64,000 bases of DNA from Nitrospirota bacterium (GTDB taxonomy: Bacteria > Nitrospirota > Thermodesulfovibrionia > Thermodesulfovibrionales > Dissulfurispiraceae): positions 1 through 64,000 of the forward strand of contig JAJYXI010000006.1 in NCBI GenBank assembly GCA_021791055.1. The letters run 5' to 3'. Made by a program: the position numbers and the translations under genes. Each line of letters opens with the position of its first letter. The first letter of the stretch is position 1. This document shows positions 1 through 8,574 of the stretch, piece by piece. A model generated the notes under the pieces. It searched no databases. It saw nothing but the letters and a program-made list of their open reading frames with translations, and was not told the DNA's origin.

Positions 1-90
1 TACAATCGGCAGAGGAAACAGGCAAAGCTGGGGTATTTAGCGCCAGTTGCTTATGAGAAAAAGTTTTATCAAACGAGGATTGCAGCATGA
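1..90 (+). CDS. IS3-family transposase, C-terminal 29 residues (partial)
   Basis: The open frame from base 1 to the TGA at 88-90 reads YNRQRKQAKLGYLAPVAYE followed by KKFYQTRIAA. The YN-R-R-x(2)-LGY-L-x-P-x-x-YE pattern is the classic C-terminal end of IS3/IS150-type integrase-fold (DDE) transposases, which cut and join the IS ends. Only the tail is present because the window starts inside the gene, so the catalytic residues and the usual orfA/orfB frameshift cannot be checked. It is inserted opposite to the MMPL exporter gene. Confidence 0.8.
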   Translation, partial: YNRQRKQAKLGYLAPVAYEKKFYQTRIAA

Positions 91-124
91 GTGAATTGGT
101 ATCCACTATTGACATCCGACCTCA
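1..124 (+). mobile_element. Right end of an IS3-family insertion sequence
   Basis: Bases 1-90 encode the C-terminus of an IS3-type DDE transposase. Read inward from base 124 on the opposite strand, the terminus starts with TGAGG and contains CAATAGTGGATAC, which resembles the terminal repeats of IS3-group elements (TGA start, AATAGTGGACAC-like core; recalled from knowledge of the family, not searched). The MMPL reading frame on the other strand loses homology exactly here. The left end and the target duplication lie outside the window, so the boundary at 124 is inferred from the terminal CA. Confidence 0.75.
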
Positions 125-1782
125 ATATTATGTCTGACCGCTATATTCGCAGTAGAATAGTTTGAGTCAACATAGCTTTTTATATCATCATCGCTCATTA
201 AAAGGAGGTATTGGGCAACAAGGTTCTTTGAATCAGGGATTTTCTGCATCTCCTTTTCCCCGCCGTGCATTTCCCTGTTAATCACCTTTATATAGTCTGC
301 TATGGAAATACTTTTATCCATCACCTTCAACCCGTCCATATATTGCTGAAGCCCTGCAATCTGCTTGAGGACATGCGGGTCTTTAATCTTATCTTCCTCT
401 CCGGCCTCTACTATGATATTGAAATTCAGCGCGCCGGACAGATCTTTATGGATGCTGGCAACACGCTGCCTTATGTAAGAGCCTTCCTTGAAATAACTTA
501 TAAAGTCTGTATTTACCTTCAGCCGGAAACAGCCGGCCAGAGCCAAACCGATGCAAAATAAAGTCCCCACGGTAATCAAGGTCTTATGCTGAGTCGGCAG
601 TTTAATAAACCAGTCTATAAAGCTGTCTATATGCCTTTTTAGGGGATTACGTTTTTTCTTCTGGAATATTCCCGGGACATTCATAAACTGCAGGAAGCTC
701 GGTATTACGATAATAGTAATAAGAAAGTTAATGGAAAGACCAAATGTAGTAACAATACCGAACTGCTTGAGTATCGTAATCTTATTGAATGCCAGTGACG
801 AAAAGCCAAAGACAGTTGTAGCAGTGGTGAGGGTGATGGGGAGTGCACATTTGGTCGCCATATACATTATGGCCTCTTTTTTATCTTTTCCAGACCTCAG
901 TCCTTCAAAGTATTCGGTTATCATATGTATGTCTTCGGTGCAGCCTATACCAATCAACAGGGCTGGGACAATGGCGGTAATTACATTCATCTGGTAGCCC
1001 ATAAGTGTCATAAACCCTAATGTTGCAAATATGCTCAACCCGCCTGTCAGGAGCGGAAGAAATGCTGCCGAATAACTCCTTAACGACAAGAGGAGAAGAA
1101 GAATAAGGAACGCGACAGACCATGGAATAAGCGTCCTTTGATCCTTCTGTATAGATGAGCTGAAGGCCACCTTTGCAACGGGATTGCCTATCTGATAGAC
1201 CTTATGATTCCCCTTGTTCTCGGCGATAAGCCTGTCGATTTCCTTAGAAAACTTATCATTGAATTTTTTGTCATTCAGGCGGTTCTCTGTAAAAATATTG
1301 ATGCCTGCAATCTTCCCTTCCTTCGATATGATGTTGTTGATAAAGACATCGTTCCTGAGGGCGTCTTCCCTTACCTGTCTCAATTCGTCCGGGCCGGAAG
1401 GAACCTGCTCAATCAGCTTATCCGTATTAAGGAAATCTCCTTCTCCCTTAATCTTATTGACAGTTGTCAGACTCTGGACTTTTGTAACACCCTCTATCTC
1501 TTTGACCTTTTCGGTGAGCGTATCTATTAAGGCAAGTGTCTCCTTTGTAAAAACATCGTCGCTGCTGTTCTGTATTACAATTACCGTGAGGGTATCGCTG
1601 CCGAACTTTTCCTTGATCTTTTCATAATATTCCCTCTCAGGGTCTCCCTCGGCCATCAGTCCTTCTGCCGATGAATCAATCTCGAGGGTTGTGATTTTTA
1701 TGGATAAAACAACAAGCATAACAGCAAGGAAGATGACAGATATGGCAGGATTCCTTACTATCCATTGCATGAATTTTGTCAT
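106..1782 (-). pseudogene. RND/MMPL-family exporter, C-terminus lost to an IS insertion
   Basis: This is an inner-membrane RND-superfamily (MMPL/HAE3-type) exporter. An N-terminal helix (about residues 13-30) is followed by a periplasmic loop, a cluster of helices at about 215-390, a helix near 402-420, and the start of a second periplasmic domain. Family members usually have 12 helices and well over 700 residues. Here the frame stops at 558 aa, in the middle of the second periplasmic domain. The last residues (EVGCQ) come from the IS3 terminus, so the second membrane half is missing. The start ATG at 1782 has an AGGGAT ribosome site. It is the last gene of an operon with a LolA-like protein and a beta-barrel protein, a common set for lipid or hydrophobic-compound export. 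Probably non-functional. Confidence 0.8.
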
Positions 1783-1803
1783 AATTTATCCCTGACCTTT
1801 AAA

Positions 1804-2628
1804 TTACTCGGGTGATTTCAGTTTTCTAAGGCTGAAAAAGTCCTCATCCAGCCCCTTATTTACATTCCTGCTCTGGACAATAAGAGAGGTCTGGTGTTCT
1901 TCCCCCAAATTCTTCATAACTATCTCATCGCTTCTCCAGACAGTGCCGGCAACATTCTTTGCATTCTTATTTTCCTGAACCTTTATGAGTTTGCCTTTTT
2001 TGTCATAATATTCTATTTTCACGGTAAAAAAGATATCCTTTCTTATCCAGAGTTTTCTTTTGCTGTAGCCGCTTTCTTTTTCTTCCTTTCCTGCAGGCAG
2101 CGCCTCTATCACAAGACAATCTTTGCCTTCTATCTGCTCGCTTCCGATTGAATTGTACTGGTGTGCGGCTAAATTCTCTGGCCTCAGGTCTTCGAATGCG
2201 AAATCCGTACCCATGAACTTATTCTTTTTCCCGCCTGAGGCGATGCGCTTCTCTTTCCCCAGTTCGGGCAGGTATAGCCACTGGTCGTCGTCACCGCCTT
2301 TCTGCTCCCATGTGAGAAGTCCTGTCCCTTTAACATCCTTTGGCTCCAAAAAGACCATCATTATCTTGTTAAGTCCAGAGCCAGCCTTCATGGAATATCT
2401 GACTATTTTTCTGTCCTTAACATTTCCTTTTTTATCAATGAGCTTCATTGCGAGGATTTCCTTCTCATCATTTGTCTGCTGAAGTTTCTTCTGTTTCTCC
2501 ATAATCTCTTTCCCTGACATTTCAGCCGCAGCATAAGGGATGCCCGCAAAAGAAGCAAAAGAAAAGCTCAGGAAAAAGACGAGCACAAAAATTTCTGTTA
2601 CCTTTTTGATTGACAGATCCTTTCTCAT
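1804..2628 (-). CDS. Outer-membrane lipoprotein-sorting (LolA-like, TP_0789-type) periplasmic protein
   Basis: The 274-residue protein has a Sec signal peptide (hydrophobic stretch about 11-33, then a likely cut near AAA-E). The body reads like the LolA/LolB-fold family often annotated as outer membrane lipoprotein-sorting protein: a WLYLPELGKEKRI segment, a DFAFEDL segment and a KLWIRKDIFF segment match that family as I know it. Such proteins are usually encoded beside MMPL/RND pumps and are thought to carry a lipid or lipoprotein cargo across the periplasm. It sits 21 bp upstream of the MMPL gene and is preceded by a GGGGG ribosome site. The cargo cannot be deduced from sequence. Confidence 0.75.
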   Translation of the reverse strand: MRKDLSIKKVTEIFVLVFFLSFSFASFAGIPYAAAEMSGKEIMEKQKKLQQTNDEKEILAMKLIDKKGNVKDRKIVRYSMKAGSGLNKIMMVFLEPKDVKGTGLLTWEQKGGDDDQWLYLPELGKEKRIASGGKKNKFMGTDFAFEDLRPENLAAHQYNSIGSEQIEGKDCLVIEALPAGKEEKESGYSKRKLWIRKDIFFTVKIEYYDKKGKLIKVQENKNAKNVAGTVWRSDEIVMKNLGEEHQTSLIVQSRNVNKGLDEDFFSLRKLKSPE

Positions 2629-2680
2629 AAATACCCCCTTATTCCTTAAAATTAATCAATTATATACAATATTGACTCAA

Positions 2681-4078
2681 TTAGAAATACCATAATACAT
2701 TTGTAAAGACACGGTCGTTGTTCCTCCATTTGCCCCAGAATGTATTTTTGTGACCGGTCATAATATCCAGTCCTATCTTCACCTTTAATTTATCCGAAAA
2801 CTTGTAAGTAAGTTTAGGCTGTATGTAGTGGTCATACTCGTCGATGTTATAGTTTCCACCTATCCTGAGGTCAACATCCTCATTGAACTTAAATACCAGG
2901 CTTCCGAGGACAGACCTTTTTAAAGGGCGGCTGTAATCCGTAGAGCTGAATCTTTTTCTGCTGTCCTTTGCATTTGTAATCCTTTCACCTGCAAATTCGA
3001 AATAAAGACTTATCTTCTCTATAAATTCGAGTCCCAAATCATCCCAGCTATAGCTCCCCCCTATTATATAGGCTAAAAAATCGTCATCGTACCCTTTGGC
3101 TGTATCTCTGTAAGCTCCCTCTGCATGCACTTCCAGCTTATCAAAGGTGGTAGCTATCGCCAAACCGTAATTACTTATCCTGTTATACTTTGGGGTATAG
3201 TGTCTTGCTGGACCGATAGTTTCCTCTTCAACAACAGGCACGCTGTCAAACCCTCTGTAATAACTCAAAGCCATGTCCCAGCCGCTGATTGTAGTTTTTA
3301 TACGGCCTGCAAACTGGCTGTTGCCAAGAGTTTTAGCTGGGAGGTCTCTTTCGTGCACTTCTCCGCTAAGATCGGACGGTATAATAACATTGTCAAAATT
3401 AGTTGTTTCACCCTCTATATTGCCTGACCATCTGTTACTCTGGCCTGGAAGACGGCTGGGCGTAAAAAACGGGATAAATACAATATCAACAGAGTAATTC
3501 CCCATGGAATATTCAACAGCCGCTGACAGGACGCCTATCTTCTCCCTGTCGGGAAAGTCCAAAAAATCATATGGATTTATATTGTCTGTAGGGTTAAAAC
3601 CCTCTGCCTTACCCCATGAGTAAATCTTCTTGCCCATATAAAGGTCTAAATTTTTGCTACGTGTTACTAAGAATCCCTCCTTAAAATTAAAATGATACTT
3701 ACGCTCCTCTGTTTCCTGTAATCTGTCTATGACCCCTGCGGTAAAGTGTCTGGTGTCTGTCCGGAGAATCGGCGTTAAAATGATACTCGTGTTTTTATCA
3801 AAATCATACTTTGCATCAAACTTCATTAGTAGTTCATGGACATATTGGGCATTGTCCTGTTTCACTTTACGGAAATGTCCAAAAAATTTATATTCAAGAG
3901 AAGCGGTAACATTCTTCTCAAAAAACTCTCTAAGACTGTTGTCACTGCTGCCTTTATCGGCTTCTGCAGTAACTGTCTCCTGCGCATATGCACAGATTGC
4001 AGAAATAAAGAACAGAATTGAGAAAATTAAAGCAACAGAAAAATTTTTGTGATGCCTCACATGCTCAGACCGTTCCAT
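2681..4078 (-). CDS. Outer-membrane beta-barrel protein (DUF1302-like)
   Basis: The 465-residue protein has a signal peptide (about residues 13-33, ending in AYAQE) followed by alternating aromatic/polar strands typical of an outer-membrane barrel. It ends in an aromatic residue (VLWYF), the usual Bam recognition signature. The segment KKIYSWGKAEGFNPTDNINP resembles DUF1302-type barrel proteins found with MMPL pumps and LolA-like proteins. It probably forms the outer-membrane part of the same export system. Its start overlaps the end of the upstream phosphoesterase gene by 22 bp, with GAAGGA directly before the ATG. A downstream GTG is an alternative start. Confidence 0.7.
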   Translation of the reverse strand: MERSEHVRHHKNFSVALIFSILFFISAICAYAQETVTAEADKGSSDNSLREFFEKNVTASLEYKFFGHFRKVKQDNAQYVHELLMKFDAKYDFDKNTSIILTPILRTDTRHFTAGVIDRLQETEERKYHFNFKEGFLVTRSKNLDLYMGKKIYSWGKAEGFNPTDNINPYDFLDFPDREKIGVLSAAVEYSMGNYSVDIVFIPFFTPSRLPGQSNRWSGNIEGETTNFDNVIIPSDLSGEVHERDLPAKTLGNSQFAGRIKTTISGWDMALSYYRGFDSVPVVEEETIGPARHYTPKYNRISNYGLAIATTFDKLEVHAEGAYRDTAKGYDDDFLAYIIGGSYSWDDLGLEFIEKISLYFEFAGERITNAKDSRKRFSSTDYSRPLKRSVLGSLVFKFNEDVDLRIGGNYNIDEYDHYIQPKLTYKFSDKLKVKIGLDIMTGHKNTFWGKWRNNDRVFTNVLWYF

Positions 4079-4812
4079 TCCTTCAAACTCACTTCGCCCA
4101 TTTTGATTTCAATGTAATAACCTGCCGCACCAATCCAGCTCCCGGTATTGGCATATTTCCTGTCTCCCTTTAAATTATATATGCCTGGACGATGCGTATG
4201 GCCAAAAATAACCGTATCAAACCCCCTCTCCATGATTTCAGCGGCTGCAGATACAATGCCGGCGCGTTCCACCGGAAAGGCATTTGTATTTCCTTTTTTT
4301 ATCGATGCCAGATGCTGCGTGATTTTATCCCAGAAATGGAAAAACCCGGGTGCGAGCTTTAACCACATGCCTGCAAATTTGGTAAGCTGGGTGTAAAGGC
4401 CTGGATGATACAAAAAAAAACGGTCATAAAGGTGTCCATGTTCTATGTGAATCCGCTTATTACCGGAGACAACATCAAGAAACGGAACCACATTAAAAAA
4501 GCCCGAATCTTCTAAAAACGCTTCAAGATATATGTCGTGGTTTCCGACTACATAATATATCTTATTTTTGCCGTTTGCCATGAAGTTTTGGATATTCTTT
4601 AATATCAATGGAAAGTCCAGCATCAATTTCGCGAAAGACATCTGCAGAAGGTCAAGACCATCTCCATTGATGCAAAGCGCTATGTTCTGTTCTGAAAGAT
4701 GCCTTAAGAAAGAGATAAAACCCTTTCCCTGGATAAAGGAGGGATTGCCTAAATGAAGGTCGGATATGATATATAAATGGTCTTCTCTCAATAATGTATT
4801 GAATCGGCTCAT
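4057..4812 (-). CDS. LpxH-like calcineurin-type metallophosphoesterase
   Basis: The 251-residue protein has the full metallophosphoesterase signature: SDLHLG (D18, H20), GDGLD (D51), GNHD (N91, H92), EHGH (H125, H127) and GHTH (H205, H207). Length and motif order match UDP-2,3-diacylglucosamine hydrolase LpxH/YbbF and related enzymes that cleave pyrophosphate or phosphodiester bonds with two metal ions. The genome also encodes LpxI (16751-17593), which does the LpxH reaction. Since this gene sits in an export operon, it may be a specialised LpxH-like enzyme rather than the main lipid A hydrolase. No membrane helix is evident. Confidence 0.75.
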   Translation of the reverse strand: MSRFNTLLREDHLYIISDLHLGNPSFIQGKGFISFLRHLSEQNIALCINGDGLDLLQMSFAKLMLDFPLILKNIQNFMANGKNKIYYVVGNHDIYLEAFLEDSGFFNVVPFLDVVSGNKRIHIEHGHLYDRFFLYHPGLYTQLTKFAGMWLKLAPGFFHFWDKITQHLASIKKGNTNAFPVERAGIVSAAAEIMERGFDTVIFGHTHRPGIYNLKGDRKYANTGSWIGAAGYYIEIKMGEVSLKEWNGLSM

Positions 4813-4841
4813 TATCTTTCCGGCAAAAGCCTCCTTTAATT

Positions 4842-5348
4842 TTAAAGACCTGCGCCTTTTAAATACTCGGTTTCCGCAATCTCTTTGCTTATTTCAGAAC
4901 GGTTTGTAGTGGAGATGCCTTTCTGTCCCAGTATCTTTTCGTTGAGAAGCCTGATTCTGCTGCTCAACTTTTGCATTATGTTGAAGGCGAATGTCGGGTC
5001 TTTTCTTATTTTTAACATAAAATTTCCTGTGTTCAGGACAATAAGATGTGTTTCTTCTCTGGCTATAACCGTTGCAGATCGTGGTTCATTTTCCAGTATA
5101 GCCATTTCACCGAAAATATCTCCGCGCTCTAATGTAGCAAGGCGAATCTGATTGCCTTCCTCTCCCTTAAGCACATCCGCAACCCCCGACTTGATAATGA
5201 ACATCTCTCTCCCTGTCTCGCCTTCCTTAATAATGGCATCTCCTTTTTGATATACCCTTATAATGTCCTTTTCACGCCACATGGAAGAATTATAGTTTTT
5301 TTGACCGGTTTTGCAATTAAGAATTGCCGGTAGTCTTAGCATGACCAT
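4842..5348 (-). CDS. Cyclic nucleotide-binding domain protein (CRP-like sensor without a DNA-binding domain)
   Basis: The 168-residue protein is one cNMP-binding (CAP_ED) domain. FIIKSGVADVLKGE, LERGDIFGEMAILENEPRSATVIA and the following helix match the phosphate-binding cassette (GE-x-A-x(5)-RSAT). After it come only about 45 residues, too few for a CRP winged helix, so this is likely a signal-input protein rather than a transcription factor. It is the first gene of the minus-strand operon leading to the MMPL exporter. The ATG at 5348 lacks a clear ribosome site; a second ATG at 5282 (MWREKD) is an equally possible start. Confidence 0.75.
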   Translation of the reverse strand: MVMLRLPAILNCKTGQKNYNSSMWREKDIIRVYQKGDAIIKEGETGREMFIIKSGVADVLKGEEGNQIRLATLERGDIFGEMAILENEPRSATVIAREETHLIVLNTGNFMLKIRKDPTFAFNIMQKLSSRIRLLNEKILGQKGISTTNRSEISKEIAETEYLKGAGL

Positions 5349-5401
5349 TTTATGTCTTTGTTTGTTAGAGAGGAAAAATTAGTCAATTCTATAAAAATTT
5401 A

Positions 5402-5410
5402 TGCTAAAAT
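5402..5410 (+). promoter_or_regulatory. Extended -10 promoter directly before the HD-GYP gene
   Basis: TGC-TAAAAT (extended -10, TGn plus TAAAAT) ends 9 bases before the ATG at 5420. No Shine-Dalgarno lies in between. Transcription would start within about 3 bases of the start codon, so the mRNA may be leaderless. The -35 region is weak. Confidence 0.4.
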
Positions 5411-5419
5411 TTAACCACT

Positions 5420-6457
5420 ATGACAACGGACAGTCCGGAGAAAATAAAACAGCTCAATACATTAATAGAATTATCTGCCCTCATTAATTCATCCCTTGAC
5501 ATTGCCGAGATAAGAAAGAGGGCTATAGAGGCTGCCACAGAGCTTGTAAATACAGAGGCGGGAAGCCTGCTGTTTTTAGATGACGAGACAGGTGATCTCT
5601 ATTTTGATGTGGCCATCGGAGAAAAGGGGGAAAAGGTCAAGACCATTCGCCTTAAAAAGGGCCAGGGAATTGCAGGTTGGGTCGCAGAGCATGATGAGCC
5701 TGTGATTATAAATGATGCCCAGAATGATCCGAGGTTCTTTAAAGGCGCCGATGAAAAAAGCGGCTTTGTGACCAAAAGCATGATATGCGTGCCTGTAAAA
5801 ACAAAGGACAAACTTGTCGGAGTGCTTCAGGCAGTAAATAAAAAGGGCGCGTCCTTTGATAATGACGACCTTGATCTGCTGACAGGCCTTTCCAATCAGG
5901 TTGCCATAGCCATAGAAAATGCGAGATTGTATGATGAATTGAGGGAGACATTCTATGCTACAATCCATGCCCTTGCAGAGACTATAGAAAAAAGGGACCC
6001 GTACACGGCCGGGCACACGAAGAGGGTTATGAATTACAGCCTTGCTATTGGAAGGATGATGGGATTTTCAAAAAAAGAAATGGAAAATCTTAAACTTTCT
6101 GCTATCCTTCATGATATAGGAAAAATTGGAATAAGAGACGATGTGCTGCTTAAAAACGATAAATTGACATCAGATGAATTTAAGAAGATAATGATGCATA
6201 CAGTATACGGCGCAGAGATTCTTAACCACATAAGGCAGTTAAAGAGCGTGGTGCCCGGAGTGAAAAACCACCACGAAAAGTATGATGGTTCAGGTTATCC
6301 TGATGGCTTAAAAGGTGATGATATTCCAGTTATAGCGAGAATCATTGCTGTTACTGACACCTTTGATGCAATGACAACAGACAGGCCTTATAGAAAAGGG
6401 TTGAGCTTTGACGCTGCCTTTGAGGAACTAAAAAAGAACGCAGGCTTCTCAGTTTGA
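5420..6457 (+). CDS. GAF plus HD-GYP domain protein (probable c-di-GMP phosphodiesterase), frameshifted at its C-terminus
   Basis: Residues about 15-175 form a GAF sensor domain (GSLLFLDDETGDLYFDVAIG, ICVPVKTKDKLVGVLQAVNK). Residues about 185-340 form an HD-GYP domain with HDIGKIG, KNHHEKYDGSGYP and DTFDAMTTDRPYRKG, the metal-binding motifs of c-di-GMP phosphodiesterases. The frame ends early at ELKKNAGFSV. The expected family ending (QFDPDVVNAFFRAYKELEIIV) continues in the next frame and stops at 6513-6515. One extra base near 6445 explains this, either a real frameshift or a sequence error. A GAF ligand probably controls c-di-GMP breakdown. There is no membrane segment. Confidence 0.85.
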   Translation: MTTDSPEKIKQLNTLIELSALINSSLDIAEIRKRAIEAATELVNTEAGSLLFLDDETGDLYFDVAIGEKGEKVKTIRLKKGQGIAGWVAEHDEPVIINDAQNDPRFFKGADEKSGFVTKSMICVPVKTKDKLVGVLQAVNKKGASFDNDDLDLLTGLSNQVAIAIENARLYDELRETFYATIHALAETIEKRDPYTAGHTKRVMNYSLAIGRMMGFSKKEMENLKLSAILHDIGKIGIRDDVLLKNDKLTSDEFKKIMMHTVYGAEILNHIRQLKSVVPGVKNHHEKYDGSGYPDGLKGDDIPVIARIIAVTDTFDAMTTDRPYRKGLSFDAAFEELKKNAGFSV

Positions 6458-6530
6458 TCCGGATGTGGTCAATGCATTCTTTAGGGCATATAAAGAGCTT
6501 GAAATCATAGTATAGCTCCGGGGAGGGGAT

Positions 6531-7298
6531 ATGAAGATAAGGGTTCTTGGTTGCTCCGGTGCGGAATTTCCCGGTCATAATCCTCCGGGGTTTTTACTGG
6601 ACGAAGAAATATTGTTTGATGCAGGCAGCCTTACAAATGTCCTTGATAAAAATGCACAGGCAAAGATAAAGGATATTTTCATTACCCATGCGCACCTCGA
6701 CCACATAAGGGGCATCTCATTCCTTGCGGACAACATAATCGTTGCAAAAAGAAGACAAAGAGTAAATATCATAAGCATGCCGTCTGTGATAAGGACAATA
6801 AAGAAGCATTTCCTTAATGATTCTCTCTGGCCTGATTTTACAATGATACCCGACTATGAAAATGCTGTTTTAAGATACAGGGAGCTAACAGCAGGAAAAT
6901 CAATAAAAATAAATGATTATAAAATCACCTCGCACAAGGTTCATCACTCTGTTCCTGCAGTGGGATACTTAGTTGAAGATGCCCGTAATAAACGATTCTT
7001 TTACACAGGCGACACAGGTCCTACTGATTCCACATGGAAGAAGATAGGAGATAAAAAGATTCATTGCCTGATAATCGAAGTCTCGTTTCCAAACAGCATG
7101 AGAGATATGGCAATATTAACAGGACATCTTACACCCCAGTTGTTGAAAGAAGAGTTGATGAAGATCAAACAGATGCCGGAGCAGATATGCATCACGCATC
7201 CAAAACCACAGCACTTCAAGGCCATTAAGAAAGAGTTGGAAAGGCTTAAGATAAAAAAACTGCGGTTGCTGAAAGATGGAGATATAATCAGGATATAA
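6531..7298 (+). CDS. MBL-fold metallohydrolase, class II cAMP phosphodiesterase-like
   Basis: The 255-residue cytoplasmic protein has the metallo-beta-lactamase motif THAHLDH near residue 50, a later HHSVPAVGY segment, FYTGDTGP and GHLT. The order THxHxDH ... GHLT is typical of class II 3',5'-cyclic-nucleotide phosphodiesterases (PF02112-like), which hydrolyse cAMP with two metals. That substrate is an inference from family resemblance. GGGGAGGGG precedes the ATG. It follows the HD-GYP gene by 15 bp after that gene's frameshifted end, so they likely form a signalling operon. Its 3' end overlaps ribE (opposite strand) by 11 bp. Confidence 0.7.
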   Translation: MKIRVLGCSGAEFPGHNPPGFLLDEEILFDAGSLTNVLDKNAQAKIKDIFITHAHLDHIRGISFLADNIIVAKRRQRVNIISMPSVIRTIKKHFLNDSLWPDFTMIPDYENAVLRYRELTAGKSIKINDYKITSHKVHHSVPAVGYLVEDARNKRFFYTGDTGPTDSTWKKIGDKKIHCLIIEVSFPNSMRDMAILTGHLTPQLLKEELMKIKQMPEQICITHPKPQHFKAIKKELERLKIKKLRLLKDGDIIRI

Positions 7299-7953
7299 AA
7301 CCCGATTGTTTGAGTGCTGACAAAAGCTCTTTGTCTTTATTCTGGCTGCTGACTGCCGACTGCTGACTGCCGGCTAAAAACTTTGCCACATATTTCCCGA
7401 GGATATCCGGCTCGAGATTGACTGTGTCTCCCACATTTTTAAACCCTATTGTCGTCAGCTTCGCTGTGTGGGGAATTATAACAACGCTGAAGGCATCCTT
7501 TAATACATCCACGACTGTCAGGCTTATGCCGTCAACTGCAACAGAGCCTTTCTCAACAAGATATCTCAATACATTATCCTGCGTTTCTATCTCGATCCTT
7601 ACAGCATTACCCAATGGAGTTTTGCTTCTTATTTTTCCTATATCTTCCACATGGCCTGTAACAAAGTGCCCGCCTATTTTTGAATTCGGCCTCAGGGATG
7701 GCTCAAGATTAACCCTGTCGCCCCTTTTCAGATTTCCAAGGTTTGTGCTCTTCAGGGTTTCAAATGAAACATCAAAGTAAAGGATATCTTTTTCGATATT
7801 TACAGCCGTAAGGCATACACCGTTTACTGCAATGCTGTCTCCGAGTGCTGCATCTTTAAGAACTTCATTGGCTCTTAAAGAAAGTCTGGCGCTCTCTGTC
7901 TTTTTCTCAAGAGAGACTATTTCGCCAAGTTCTATTATCAATCCGGTAAACAT
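7288..7953 (-). CDS. ribE: Riboflavin synthase alpha chain
   Basis: The enzyme dismutates two 6,7-dimethyl-8-ribityllumazines to riboflavin. The protein starts with the invariant MFTG-L-I and shows two lumazine-binding repeats (about 1-97 and 98-195), with GDSIAVNGVCLTA and KGSVAVDGISLTVVD in equivalent positions. The usual length is about 200-215 aa; here 221 aa because the C-terminus (GSQQSAVSSQ...) is encoded by a phased heptamer repeat at 7341-7375. No ribD, ribBA or ribH is adjacent. The gene follows lepB on the minus strand with 4 bp between them, so it is probably co-transcribed with lepA-lepB. Confidence 0.93.
   Translation of the reverse strand: MFTGLIIELGEIVSLEKKTESARLSLRANEVLKDAALGDSIAVNGVCLTAVNIEKDILYFDVSFETLKSTNLGNLKRGDRVNLEPSLRPNSKIGGHFVTGHVEDIGKIRSKTPLGNAVRIEIETQDNVLRYLVEKGSVAVDGISLTVVDVLKDAFSVVIIPHTAKLTTIGFKNVGDTVNLEPDILGKYVAKFLAGSQQSAVSSQNKDKELLSALKQSGFIS
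7341..7375. repeat. Heptamer tandem repeat (GCYGRCT)n inside the ribE 3' end
   Basis: Five consecutive 7-base units occur: TCTGGCT, GCTGACT, GCCGACT, GCTGACT, GCCGGCT. The exact 7-base phase is kept. On the minus strand they encode the Ser/Gln-rich tail of riboflavin synthase. A related AGCTNNN heptamer array lies at 48823-48877. Confidence 0.7.
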
Positions 7954-7957
7954 AGCA

Positions 7958-8563
7958 TTAATGTATCAATTTTCCTACCCTTCCGATTCTCGGCATTTTT
8001 TTCATATTATCCCATGACCAGTATATTATAAAAGCCTTGCCTTTTACTTCCTTCATGTCCACATAGCCCCAGTACCTGCTGTCGTAGCTTTGATCCCTGT
8101 TGTCTCCCATAACAAAGAGTTTATTCATGGGAACAAGATAGGGGCCAAAGTTGTCCCTCGGCTCTATGCCTCCAATGCGCACAGAGTTATCCGTGTGCTG
8201 CACATACGGCTCTTGTACGGGCTTTCCGTTGACATAGACGTTTTTGTTCCTCTCTTCGATTACATCGCCTTCAACTGCAATAACCCTTTTTATGAAGTCC
8301 CTGCTCGGGTCTTCTGGATACTTAAAGACGACAATATCCCCTCTTTTCGGTTTTGTAAAAACGAGGATCCTGTTATCGGAAAAAGGCATCTTTGTGCCGT
8401 ATATAAACTTGTTCACAAGGATATGGTCTCCGATAAGAAGGGTTTGGAGCATTGAGCCCGACGGGATCTTAAACGCCTGAACCACATATGTCCTGATAAT
8501 AAGTGCCAGTATTAAAGCGGTGCCAATGGCCTTTGTGTATTCCCAGAGTTTACTCTGTTTCAT
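7958..8563 (-). CDS. lepB: Signal peptidase I
   Basis: This inner-membrane serine protease removes Sec signal peptides. One N-terminal helix (about residues 11-30) is followed by the catalytic Ser37 in PSGSML, the general base Lys92 in IKRVIAVEGD, and the box E motif GDNRDQSYDSRYWG. I prefer the ATG at 8563 because AAGGGAGA lies at good spacing before it. An in-frame GTG at 8578 would overlap the lepA stop. With 201 residues this is the short single-helix form typical outside enterobacteria. Gene order lepA-lepB-ribE on one strand suggests an operon. Confidence 0.93.
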   Translation of the reverse strand: MKQSKLWEYTKAIGTALILALIIRTYVVQAFKIPSGSMLQTLLIGDHILVNKFIYGTKMPFSDNRILVFTKPKRGDIVVFKYPEDPSRDFIKRVIAVEGDVIEERNKNVYVNGKPVQEPYVQHTDNSVRIGGIEPRDNFGPYLVPMNKLFVMGDNRDQSYDSRYWGYVDMKEVKGKAFIIYWSWDNMKKMPRIGRVGKLIH

Positions 8564-8574
8564 TGATTCTCCCT

